Assembly: GCF_014287585.1 (NCBI RefSeq)
Contig: NZ_JACOOJ010000001.1
Coordinates: 1 to 64,000 of the forward strand
Direction of reading: 5' to 3'
Source: Parabacteroides hominis
GTDB lineage: Bacteria > Bacteroidota > Bacteroidia > Bacteroidales > Tannerellaceae
Length of the DNA stretch: 64,000 nucleotides
Shown: positions 25,287 to 35,100 of the stretch, one piece after another
How positions within the stretch are numbered: the stretch's first letter is position 1
Layout: each line of letters starts with the position of its first letter
The notes under the pieces: model-generated
Seen by the model: the letters and a program-made list of their open reading frames with translations, nothing else
Told to the model about the DNA's origin: nothing
Database searches by the model: none
Position numbers and translations under genes: made by a program

Positions 25287-26909
25287 TTAATTCCATCCCG
25301 GATTCTGATGTCCCTGCAAAGCCGGATTAGCCTGTATTTCATCCAGCGGAATCGGCCATAACAAAGCATATTCAGGAATAGCTCCTACGCGAATCTGTCC
25401 GTCCGGTTTGTTCTGAATCTTCGCAGAAGTAAGAGGAACCCAATTCAACTTGCCTGATTGCGCACCAACTTCTTCCGGATACAAACGAGTACGGCGGATA
25501 TCATCCCATACCTTAAATTCCAACGGGAACTCATGTAAACGTTCAGTCAGGATAGACTGGATCAACGCGTCGCCTGTCGCTGTTTCATCTGCCAGACCTG
25601 CACGTTTACGAACCTGGTTCAAATAACCAAGCGCTTCACTCTCCTTACCTGTACGAGCCAAACCTTCAGCAGCGATCAGTAGGACTTCCGAATAACGGAA
25701 TGTCGGCATATCATAGTCGCCATCATGACCTTCCATCAAGGATTTTTCATCAAACCAAGCCCAGTTGCCATAATTATTCAACGTGTGAGTTACACCCGTA
25801 GCGTCTGTATATTCCTTGAAGAAAAATTGCTTTTCATGTCCACGAATGTCAGCCGGTTCATAACTGTTTATAATCATATCGCAAGGCAAATAGATGTTTT
25901 CCAGAACATTACCGCTCGGATGGAAAATCGTATTGCCGTTAGCATCTTTCCATTGGGTTGCATCCGATCCCATCGAATGGCCGGGGAAAGAGTTACCCAC
26001 TTTATGATTGGAATAGTTATACTCTTTTGCAAAAATGATCTCGTTAGACGTATTGGTCGTCTTGATCACATTAAATGCCGAATTGAGGTCGTCGCTACTT
26101 CCATTTGCCTGGATCAGCGCATGCTGGCCGCCTTCGATCACCTTCAAAGCCATCTGGGCTGCTTTTGCATAATCTTCGTTTCCACCGTTAAGCGGAGCGC
26201 CTGCTCTTTGCAAATAAACCTGTGCCAACAATGTCTGTGCCATCGGAAGAGTAGCATAGCAACCATTATCATAGAACGCCTTATTAGGCAAAGCATTATT
26301 GTTCACGATATCAAGCAAATCCTGTTCAACCAGGCTGTAAATTTCAGCAGCCGGAATACGTTCTTTAAAGATACCGTCCGGAGAGGTGTAAGGTTCGGAA
26401 ATGTAAGGCACATCACCAAACTCCTTTACCAACCAGAAATAAGCATAAGCGCGGAAGAATTTACCCTGAGCCACATAGTTCTTGATGGTTTCCGCACTCA
26501 ATACGTCCGTCATATTCGGCACATTGGCAAGTACGAAGTTTGCACGAGAGATTCCTTTATAGAACTCATGCCAGTAGCTCCAAGCCTGATCGTCGAATGA
26601 TGCAACGTTGAAGTTGCAACCTTCCGAAGCATTGGTAAACTGACGGTCTTTACGTTTGTCGACATACAAACCGGAGATAATGCCTCCCCAAGCGGTAGCC
26701 TTGGGAGTCCAACCGCCACCCGTATTATACAGATAAGGGACACCCCCGAAATACAATGCGTTCACACCTGTTTCCGCATCAGACGCAGTCTGCCAGAACT
26801 GATTCGAATCTTTTTGATCCAACGGCTTCTCTTCCAGGAAGCTGTCACATGAACTCATGGCCAATGAGCACATGCACAATAATGAAATATATTTTTTCTT
26901 TAGTTTCAT
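25287..26909 (-). CDS. susD: SusD/RagB-family surface glycan-binding lipoprotein
   Basis: This is the 540-residue surface lid of a SusCD importer. A lipoprotein signal (SLAMSSC, Cys at about 20) is followed by the family start CDSFLEEKPLDQ. TPR-like helices (SRANFVLANVPN, GKFFRAYAYFWLVKEFGDVPY) and the C-terminal FRYSEVLLIAAEGLARTG and WDDIRRT blocks are typical. It would bind the mannose-containing glycan and close over SusC. It lies 26 bases downstream of susC. A gap of 161 bases before the metallopeptidase lipoprotein may hold processing or extra regulation. The symbol denotes the family, not orthology to the starch gene. Confidence 0.95.
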   Translation of the reverse strand: MKLKKKYISLLCMCSLAMSSCDSFLEEKPLDQKDSNQFWQTASDAETGVNALYFGGVPYLYNTGGGWTPKATAWGGIISGLYVDKRKDRQFTNASEGCNFNVASFDDQAWSYWHEFYKGISRANFVLANVPNMTDVLSAETIKNYVAQGKFFRAYAYFWLVKEFGDVPYISEPYTSPDGIFKERIPAAEIYSLVEQDLLDIVNNNALPNKAFYDNGCYATLPMAQTLLAQVYLQRAGAPLNGGNEDYAKAAQMALKVIEGGQHALIQANGSSDDLNSAFNVIKTTNTSNEIIFAKEYNYSNHKVGNSFPGHSMGSDATQWKDANGNTIFHPSGNVLENIYLPCDMIINSYEPADIRGHEKQFFFKEYTDATGVTHTLNNYGNWAWFDEKSLMEGHDGDYDMPTFRYSEVLLIAAEGLARTGKESEALGYLNQVRKRAGLADETATGDALIQSILTERLHEFPLEFKVWDDIRRTRLYPEEVGAQSGKLNWVPLTSAKIQNKPDGQIRVGAIPEYALLWPIPLDEIQANPALQGHQNPGWN

Positions 26910-26935
26910 AATGATCTTATATTATTTATGACTGA

Positions 26936-29900
26936 TTAAAATCCAACATTGATACCGAACATGAATGTTCTCGGACGCGGATAAGTAAAGAACTGACGGT
27001 TAGCCCCCCAGTTATTGCCATCTAAGCGAGATGAGTTATCCGGGTCAAATCCTGAATAATCCGAAGAAGTGATCAGGAACGCATTATTCACGTTAGCATA
27101 CAAACGCAATGAAGACAAGCCAATCGGTTTGATCACGTTAGGATCAAATGTGTAACCTAACTGAATCATGTTACAACGCAAATAAGAACCGTTAACCACC
27201 CAATCATCATCTGCTGCATTATTCGCACCCTGGCCGAAATTGTTCAGACGGATGGCCTGTTCTTTTCCATTCGGGTTCAAAGTCGGATGCCATGCTTCCT
27301 GATAAATACGGTCAAGGCCGTTAGTCAGGAAACGAGCCACCGTAGAGTGGTAATATTCCTGCATTAGATCAACCCCCCATGTGTACTGGAAGTCAACTGT
27401 CAAATCGAAATTCTTGTAGTTGAATGTATTGACGAAAGATCCCATCCAGTCTGGTAAACCATTACCGATAATTACACGGTCTTTAGAAGTCACTTTTTCA
27501 CCGATAACAGACGGAATATTCATAGTTTCCGGATCCCAGTTATCAGGGTTGCCATCATAAATACCGATACGTTTGTAACCGTAGAATGAAGAAAGCGGTT
27601 CGCCTTCACGTATAAGCATGTCATAACCGACGAAACCGTCAACCGTAATCTGGCGTTTTCCTGTAATCGGATCGACAGATGCACTTTCATCCAATTTTTC
27701 AACACGGCTCTTGTTGTAGCCCAAGTTGATCGTCGAAGTCCATTGGAAATCGCGATTCTGGATAGGACGTGCCGTAACCAGGATATCGACCCCTCGGTTG
27801 GAAACAGCTCCGACATTGTCCAGGATCGAAGAATAGCCTGTCGATTCCGGAACCGGCCGGTCAAGCAACAAATCCGATGTATATTTGTAATAACCGGAAA
27901 CATCGAAACTCAAACGATCATTAAACAAGCCAAGTTCAGCGCCGAAATCGAACTGAGCTGTTTTTTCCCATTTCAAATTGGAGTTCGGCATGTTATCCAG
28001 GTAAGACACCGTATGCAATGCATTACCGATAATCGTATTCGACTGGCTTACTGTAGCCAAAGAACGATAAGTACCGATTTCAGAGTTACCCGTCAAACCA
28101 TAAGAAGTATGCAGTTTCAACTTACTGATAGTCGGGTTGTCTTCCAGAAAACTTTCGCGGGACATCAACCAACCTAAACCGACAGACGGGAAGAATGCAT
28201 ATTTATTTCCGGAACCGAACTTGGAAGAACCATCATAACGTCCGGTCACCGTAGCCATATACTTGCTGTCATAAGAATAAGCCAGACGGAGGAAATAGGA
28301 GTTCATCGTCCATTTGTCATAGTCACTGCCGACACTCGGACGGTCTGTTCCTTTACCCAGGTTGTAATAGCCATAGAAGTCGTCCGTAAATTTACTGTCG
28401 GAAGCGTTGAAAGATGTATAATCACGTCCTTGCCAAGACAAACCGAGCATGGCATTGATAGAATGCTTACCCAGCAAAGTCGAATAATTCATATAGGTTT
28501 CTTCCTGCCAGTAAAAAGAGTTCGAATTGCTTGCAGAAGCATAACCTTCAGAATTTTGATTAATCATTGGACGCGGAGAGAACGGAGTGTAACTTGCATT
28601 ACGGCCGTTCTGGTAATCCACACCGAACTGTGTCTTCAAATCCAAGCCTTTCATCAAATGGAAAGTAAGGCCGGCATTACCGAAGATTTTCGTACGGTAC
28701 TGCATAGAATATAGATTATTCAACAATTCAACCGGGTTACCTACACCTTCCGGGCTGAATCCTTGAGTTCCACTGTTCGGATTATCCTTGTCATTCAAAA
28801 TAGAAGCCGTCCTGACAATATTATTTTGCGTATATACACCATCCAACTTAACCGGCAAGAACGGTAACTGTTCGATCATCGTACGCAAAGCGCCCTGTGA
28901 ATAAGGGTTATCGGCTGTACGGTTACCCCAAGTATGGTTGACCAATAAATTCACGGATGTCGACAACCATTTAGTCGGTTTGTCATCATACGCCAACTTG
29001 GCATTGATACGCTTGAAATAAGAATTAAGCAAAATACCCTGCTGGTCGGTATAGTTGATGAACGCACCTACCGAAGAACTGTCGCCTGCACGTTGGATGC
29101 TAATCTGGTGGTTGTGTGAAATAGCCGTACGGGAAGCTTCATCCTGCCAGTTCGTATTATATTTAGGAGTACCGTCTGCATTGAACAAACGGTCATCCGT
29201 AAATATCTGAGACAAATCGGTCGTAAAATTCTTGCCCTGCCATGCGTTGGCATTTTCCAGACCTTGCTTGAAAGCGGCCATCCATTCATTGGCATCCATC
29301 ACATCCATCTGTTTGGCCATCGTGCCGATTGAAACAGAACCGTCATAAGAGACACGAACGCCGTTACCTCCGTCACCACGTTTAGTCGTCACCAAAACGA
29401 CACCGTTCGCACCACGTGCACCGTAGATCGCTGCTGAAGAAGCATCTTTCAACACTTCGATAGATTCAATATCGTTCGGGTTCAGTAACTGGAAGTCTGA
29501 CATAACCACTCCATCCACAACATACAGAGGAGAAGTCGATGCATTAATCGTAGATACACCACGGATCACAACACGCATTTCACCACCCGGCTGTCCGGTA
29601 TTGGAAAAAATGTTCACACCTGCCACTTTACCTTTCAATCCGTCAAGGGCATTAAACGATTGGTTTTTGATGATATCTACCCCTTTGGCTGTGGAGATAG
29701 ATCCCGTCAAGTCGGATTTACGCATTGTACCGTAACCAACCACTACAACCTCGTCCAAGGCCTGGGAATCTTCTTTCAACATTACGTTAATAGTAGATTG
29801 ATTTCCTACCTGGATCTCCTGAGTCAGATAACCGATAAAAGAAATTTGCAAAACAGCGCCTGCCGGGACATTCGAAATGGAAAACCGTCCATCCGTATCG

Positions 29901-30130
29901 GTCATAGTACCGTTTGTCGTACCTTTCACAACGATATTGGCTCCTGCAACCGGACCAAACTCGTCATTCACAACACCTGTCAATGTCTTACCCTGTTGTA
30001 CCACCATTATATTGCTATCCGATTCCGGAGCAGCAAACACGGCATTAACAGAAAAAGCAGACATTAGCAAGCATAAGGCTGAGGCCTTCGCTATCCCACA
30101 TGGAGATAATAGCTTAGATTCATTCATCAT
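26936..30130 (-). CDS. susC: SusC/RagA-family TonB-dependent transporter
   Basis: This is a 1064-residue outer-membrane porter that imports oligosaccharides in partnership with SusD. After a signal peptide (about 15-33, ending NAVFA) comes a carboxypeptidase-regulatory-like domain (LTGVVNDEFGPVAGANIVVK, about 48-125), the DEVVVVGYG TonB-interaction segment, a plug domain (about 130-250), and a beta-barrel ending in FMFGINVGF. It is the first gene of the mannan PUL. The 5' leader contains a terminator-like hairpin and a repeat-bearing promoter about 350-420 bases upstream, so expression is probably controlled by the hybrid two-component protein at 32146-36210. Confidence 0.96.
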   Translation of the reverse strand: MMNESKLLSPCGIAKASALCLLMSAFSVNAVFAAPESDSNIMVVQQGKTLTGVVNDEFGPVAGANIVVKGTTNGTMTDTDGRFSISNVPAGAVLQISFIGYLTQEIQVGNQSTINVMLKEDSQALDEVVVVGYGTMRKSDLTGSISTAKGVDIIKNQSFNALDGLKGKVAGVNIFSNTGQPGGEMRVVIRGVSTINASTSPLYVVDGVVMSDFQLLNPNDIESIEVLKDASSAAIYGARGANGVVLVTTKRGDGGNGVRVSYDGSVSIGTMAKQMDVMDANEWMAAFKQGLENANAWQGKNFTTDLSQIFTDDRLFNADGTPKYNTNWQDEASRTAISHNHQISIQRAGDSSSVGAFINYTDQQGILLNSYFKRINAKLAYDDKPTKWLSTSVNLLVNHTWGNRTADNPYSQGALRTMIEQLPFLPVKLDGVYTQNNIVRTASILNDKDNPNSGTQGFSPEGVGNPVELLNNLYSMQYRTKIFGNAGLTFHLMKGLDLKTQFGVDYQNGRNASYTPFSPRPMINQNSEGYASASNSNSFYWQEETYMNYSTLLGKHSINAMLGLSWQGRDYTSFNASDSKFTDDFYGYYNLGKGTDRPSVGSDYDKWTMNSYFLRLAYSYDSKYMATVTGRYDGSSKFGSGNKYAFFPSVGLGWLMSRESFLEDNPTISKLKLHTSYGLTGNSEIGTYRSLATVSQSNTIIGNALHTVSYLDNMPNSNLKWEKTAQFDFGAELGLFNDRLSFDVSGYYKYTSDLLLDRPVPESTGYSSILDNVGAVSNRGVDILVTARPIQNRDFQWTSTINLGYNKSRVEKLDESASVDPITGKRQITVDGFVGYDMLIREGEPLSSFYGYKRIGIYDGNPDNWDPETMNIPSVIGEKVTSKDRVIIGNGLPDWMGSFVNTFNYKNFDLTVDFQYTWGVDLMQEYYHSTVARFLTNGLDRIYQEAWHPTLNPNGKEQAIRLNNFGQGANNAADDDWVVNGSYLRCNMIQLGYTFDPNVIKPIGLSSLRLYANVNNAFLITSSDYSGFDPDNSSRLDGNNWGANRQFFTYPRPRTFMFGINVGF

Positions 30131-30273
30131 TTTTTGCTTTTTAATTTAACACATGTAATAATTTAAATTCTAAAAAGACCGGAAGAATCACCGTCCAATC
30201 TGTTCCTTTAATTTTTTGTAATTTGATGGCAATATTAGCCGATCTTAACACGACGGCAGTAACACAGGATAAC

Positions 30274-30319
30274 AAAAAGAGTGTCATATTCAACCCGTGG
30301 TCGATTATGACACTCTTTT
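30274..30319 (-). terminator. Terminator or attenuator in the susC leader
   Basis: On the minus strand GAGTGTCAT (30307-30315) pairs with ATGACACTC (30279-30287) and is followed by TTTTTG, with flanking AAAA/TTTT pairs. It lies between the putative activator-controlled promoter and susC, so it either ends a short leader RNA or acts as an attenuator. Confidence 0.65.
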
Positions 30320-30482
30320 GTACAACCAAGACACTATACATAGACAGGCACTTATGCAAAAAACCGGTCATTCTCCCGGCGACCGAACACACCGAGTGAC
30401 AAAAAAAACGACAATATCCCCCTTGAAACACGAAATCTTGCATAATCTTTTAATAATTAACAACATGGGGAAAACGGCTATT

Positions 30483-30555
30483 TGTTAAAAAATATTACCC
30501 TTGCGGGTAAATCGAATTAGATGGGGGAGAAAACCGGATTATATGCGGTAGTAGT
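30483..30555 (-). promoter_or_regulatory. Putative regulator-controlled susC promoter
   Basis: An 18-base block TGTTAAAAAATATTACCC (30483-30500, plus strand) lies 45 bases from the box ATGCGGTAGTAGT (30543-30555). A related box, ATGGGGGAGAAAA, is 22 bases away (30521-30533). Sequence and spacing repeat those at 3631-3703. On the minus strand the T-rich block could serve as the -7 region. The likely activator is the AraC-type output of the regulator at 32146. That link is inferred from position. Confidence 0.6.
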
Positions 30556-30837
30556 TTCGATTCGAACCAATGGCTTTTTTATAAATGTGACAATAAGGGT
30601 GGCAAAACTATGTATTACGTTTCCTAACTCATAGGTTTACGATGCCTAAAGCTATTGCTACGGGACATAAACAAGTACCGAACTGCGACTCGTGCGAGTA
30701 AATCATTATTCCAGCCCCCCTTATTGTAAATAATAGATTATTTCACATTTGGACACCCAGTCGGCAGAGCAACCGGAATTTCGTTTTTTGCAGGGCAAAA
30801 CGATCCTTTTTTCATCAATCTGCCAACCTTCTGCGGC

Positions 30838-30937
30838 GACGACCGTCTTTATCGCCTTGAAGATTGGCTTCATCGCCACGAAGACGGTCGTCACTACCTA
30901 TGAACACGGCAACTCACGGCAACGAAGACGGTCGTCA
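30838..30937. repeat. Short direct and inverted repeats
   Basis: CGAAGACGGTCGTCA occurs at 30879-30893 and again at 30923-30937, and its inverted form GACGACCGTCTT at 30838-30849. The first pair can form a hairpin with a roughly 30-base loop. Function unknown. Confidence 0.6.
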
Positions 30938-31367
30938 TGGAAAAGTTCTGCGCACCTCATGGAGGAAAGGCAGGAAAAGGCTTTTGACGTAAATTGGAGG
31001 CGCCCCGACTTCGTTCGCAAATATTCGATTCTCCCGAAGTTGAGGTTTGTCATATTGTCACGTTTTTCCATTTATTGCGACAGACCGGCCCCGGCATCCA
31101 AACGACACGCCGAACACTTGACATACAGCGTCACTCCAAAACCGGAAAGACGAGAAAAGTGACAGTTCAAAACGAACCGGAATTTCAGCTGAAATAGAAA
31201 AATGACTGAAAAGGGGTTATTGTCTACTTTATTCTGTCACTTCGGATAAACCGAGTTTAGGATTACGGATAAAGATATCTCCATTAAACATTTTAAAGTC
31301 TACACATTCTTTGTTCTTTCCAAAAGAATAGACTACATTTGTGATACCTCGTAAACAGAAGGAATAA

Positions 31368-32126
31368 AAACAAATTGAAGAATTGCCCGACTTTGTCAGT
31401 AAATTGAACTATTTGAATTTCCAGACAAGGGAAAAAAACATACCTCTTTACCTCATCATCGACGAATATGACAACTTTACGAACGTGGTCCTCAATGAGC
31501 AAGGCAACGAGGTCTACCATGCCTTGACACATGCCAGCGGTTTCAACATCGGCTGGAACATCAGTACCAGCTATCAATTCAATATGATGCTGGGGTTCAG
31601 CGAGGAAGATGTGCGTACCATGTTGCAATATTATAAGGATGCCGGACAACTACCGGACAATACGGATATCGAAGCCATGATCACAGAGATGAAACCTTGG
31701 TATGACAACTATTGTTTTGCCGAAGAATGCTTGGATCGTGACCCGAAAATGTTCAACTGCGACATGGTGCTCTATTATTTGCGTAACTATATGGATTTAG
31801 GCAAGTCCCCTAAACTGATGATCGATCCGAACACCCGCACCGATTACAACAAGATGAAGATACTCATCCAACTGGATCGCTTGGACGGTGACCGGAAAGG
31901 TGTACTGCGCAAGATCACCAATGAGGGGCAGATCGTTACGACTTTGGTCACGACCTTTCCTGCATCGGAGATTGCCAATCCTGAGATTTTTCCCAGCCTG
32001 CTGTTCTATTACGGCATGTTGACGATTAGTGCCACACGCGGATCACGTATCGTACTAAGTATCCCCAATAATAATGTGCGTAAGCAGTATTATGAATTCA
32101 TGCGGGAAGAAGTGCAAGACTTCTAA
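31368..32126 (+). pseudogene. Truncated AAA-ATPase-like/DUF1703 relic
   Basis: The frame encodes LYLIIDEYDNFTNVVLNEQG (Walker B area), then HALTHASGF joined directly to NIGWNIST, MLGFSEEDVRTMLQYY, MITEMKPWYDNYCFAEECLD and more, as in the large Bacteroidetes AAA-ATPase-like family that normally ends in a PD-(D/E)XK domain. The Walker A N-terminus is missing (a stop at 31365 blocks extension), about 20-30 residues seem lost at the HASGF/NIGW join, and the nuclease end is cut at REEVQDF. Intact members are about 500-580 residues and this has 252. It is a decayed accessory gene beside the PUL. Confidence 0.75.
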
Positions 32127-32145
32127 CAATCAGACTATATTTATC

Positions 32146-35100
32146 TCATTCTATGCCACGCATCCTGTACTGTCGGGGCGTCATTCCGTATTTAGATGAG
32201 AACTCACGATAGAAATAGGATTTGTTGGAGATTCCGACCTGGTAGATGATTTCCTGCACGCTCAGGTTTGTCGTGACTAAAAGTTGAGCTGCATGCATCA
32301 TGCGATAGTCCTTGATGAAATCACTCGGTGTCAACGGCGAAATCTTTTTGAAACGGCGATACAAGGCACGGGCATTCATGCCTAATTTGTCGGCTATTAG
32401 TTCAGGACGCAACGTGTCCTGCGCAAGATTTTCCTTAATTATGGCTGTCACGGAATCCATAAACTCCTTATCCTCCTGGTGGATCAACTGCCCGCCGGAC
32501 TGTTCGTAAGCGCTTTCCGGGGAATAATAGTAGTCTTTCAGTTCTTTCTTATTCGCCATCAACCGGTTCACGACAGAATGGAGCACCACGGACGAGAATG
32601 GCTTGGTCAGATAAGCATCGGCGCCCAGATTCAAACCTTCTGCCTGTTCATTTTCCGAGACTTTGGCCGACACTACAATTAAAGGTATATGCCGGGTAAA
32701 TTTATCAGACTTGACACGGCTGATCAGTTCAAATCCATCCATATTCGGCATCATGATATCCGTAATAATCAAATCAGGCGTTTGCTGTTCCATCAGAGCC
32801 AAAGCCTCTTCTGCATTAAATGCTTCGCGGACAATATATTCGGACGATAGTGTTTCCTTAATCAACCAAACGATATCCCGGTTATCATCGACTACCAATA
32901 TAACCGGACTACCGGTATTCACCTCGGTTTCGGCAGTCATTGCCGAAACCACCGGTTGTACAACCGGCCCCTCTTCTTCGGCTTGTCCATCCGAATCCGC
33001 CTCCTCAGCTTCCAGATAAGGCAACGTAACAATAAACTCGGCAGATTCTCCCTCCTTGCTTTCCACTTTTATCTCTCCACGAAGCAATTGGGCCATGCTG
33101 TGGCAGATGAAAAGTCCCAATCCGTTTCTGGAAGTCATCCGGGTATAATTATTTCCATCCAAATCACCTAAGATATGGAAACGGTCGAATATCGTTTTCA
33201 AGTCAGCTTCCGCTATCCCCTTACCCGTATTATAGATCTTTATTATTAAAGAATCATTTTCTATCCGGACAGAGACATCGATCGTGCCTTTCTGTTCCGT
33301 GTACTTGAATGCATTCGACACTAAGTTGCGTATAATCTTCTTCAGACTGGGGACATCCGTATTCCAATAGACCGGTTTACCAGCTTCATTGAAGGTGAAA
33401 TTGATCCCGTTCTGCTCTGCGACAGGCATAAACGATTCACATTGCTTCCGGATCAAACCGCTTACAGATACCCGTTTGATATGTATTTGGCTGAATCCGG
33501 CCTCCTCTATCTTTCTGAGGTCCAGAATTTCCTGGATCAATTCATTCAGGCTTGTGACATTTTCGCCCAGGATACGGGCATATTTCTCCAGTTTTCCGTC
33601 AGCCAACCGGTCGGCGGATGTTTTGATATAATCGTTCACACCATTAATCAAAGTCAAAGGCGTGCAAAGTTCATGCGTAATATTGGCAAAGAAATTCAGC
33701 TTCGCCTCATACAGCTTTTCTTTTTGTTCTTCCCTGATTTTCCGGGCAACTTCGGCCTGTTTTTCCACAATCCGGAGACGCAACCAATACACGATACCCG
33801 AACATATGGCCGCCAGCAACAGACCATAGACAATCATAGCCCACGAACTGCGGTACCAGGGTGGCAATACCCGTATATGCAAAAAATACTCTTTGGCATC
33901 CGAATCGAACACATCATTCTTGTAACGGACTTTCAAAACATAATTGCCATAAGGCAACTTCGTAAAAGCGACTTCGTTATCCTTTTGCAGCTCGGCCCAC
34001 GATGTATTATAGTTCTCCAATAAGTACGAATACTCATAGTTTTCCCCATGTATATAGTCGGTCGCCACAAAAGAAATCGAAAATGTGGATATGTTGGGAG
34101 GAATGGTCACATATCCGGTTTTTTGATCCGTATAGTCGTACAAACTATGCGTTTCATTCCCCATCTTCAATTCAAAGAAATGCAAGGCCGGCTTATAATT
34201 TTCCTGCCGGTCGTTTTGCGGATCTACCCAGATCAGTCCGTTAATTCCGCCAAAGAACAGTTTTCCCGTGTAAGGACATTTCCAATAAGCATCGTCCGAG
34301 AATTCCGTCACATCCAAATCAGGACTTCCATAATTATGGAAAAAATGATTGTGAGGATTGTATTTGGCCAGCCCTTTATTCGTACTCAGCCAGATACAGC
34401 CGTCAGGATCTTCGAGAATACCATGAACCATATCATTCTTGATACCGTCGATTCTGCTATATTGGCGTACCTCCGCCGGGGTCCCCGAATGTAATTTCAT
34501 CTGCGTCATACCTGAACTGGCTCCCAGATAAAAAGTAGAATCCTGGCTATAACACATGCAAAGCACATCCCCTACCGCCCGGTTGCCTGCATTATTCATC
34601 GGAATAAATTCGTATTTCTTAGTCAGCAGATTAAAGCGGACCAACCCATATCCCCCACGGCTTCCTAAATAAAGGAGGGAGGCCTCGTCATCATAATTCA
34701 TAGAATGGAACTCATTGCAAACTTTTCCATTCTTTTCAAGGATAAAAGACTCCACATATTTAATGACAGGTTCGCCATCTTTTTTACCAATGACAACCTC
34801 CAGCAAACCATCTCCGGTCGTTGCCATCCACAACGTCGAATCATTCACCTCACGAATGGCATGGACGTACCGGATCTTTGTATCGACAAGGCTTGCCAGC
34901 GTATAAACTTTCTTATCCACCAAAGAATAATAGGATAATCCCGGTCCTTCCGTCCCGATCCACACCCAGGGATAATAGTTGCTTTTACGGAAACAATAGA
35001 CACGGTCGCTGGACAAACCGTCCGACGTAGTGAAATGCTTGACCTTTCCAACCGGTATTTCTCCTTTTTCGTAAGAATCATAATCTTCCACACGCACAAA

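Larger units (their letters stand above)
30131..31367. other. Non-coding region upstream of the PUL
   Basis: This gap of about 1.24 kb contains the long susC leader with a terminator-like hairpin (30274-30319), the repeat-bearing promoter (30483-30555), a group of direct and inverted GACGACCGTCTT repeats (30838-30937), and AT-rich sequence leading to the ATPase relic. A possible -7-like box, TAATATTG (30230-30237, minus strand), close to susC could act as a second promoter. Open frames here look random. No RNA gene was recognised. Confidence 0.55.

Noticed and set aside
30141..30443. 100-codon minus-strand frame in the susC leader
   Set aside because: The terminator-like hairpin lies inside it and its composition is random.
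30555..30580. T-loop-like GGTTCGAATC on the minus strand, possible tRNA
   Set aside because: Flanking bases do not form the T stem, and no acceptor, D or anticodon arm can be drawn. The match is part of a palindromic TTCGATTCGAA.
30749..31162. 137-codon plus-strand frame upstream of the PUL
   Set aside because: It spans the GACGACCGTCTT repeats, is Arg/Ser-rich with no domain, and has no promoter or family resemblance.
31229..31351. Minus-strand 40-codon tail reading VDFKMFNGDIFIRNPKLG and on to a stop
   Set aside because: It has a protein-like look and may be the end of a lost gene, but it has no start, no recognised family and is too short to support.
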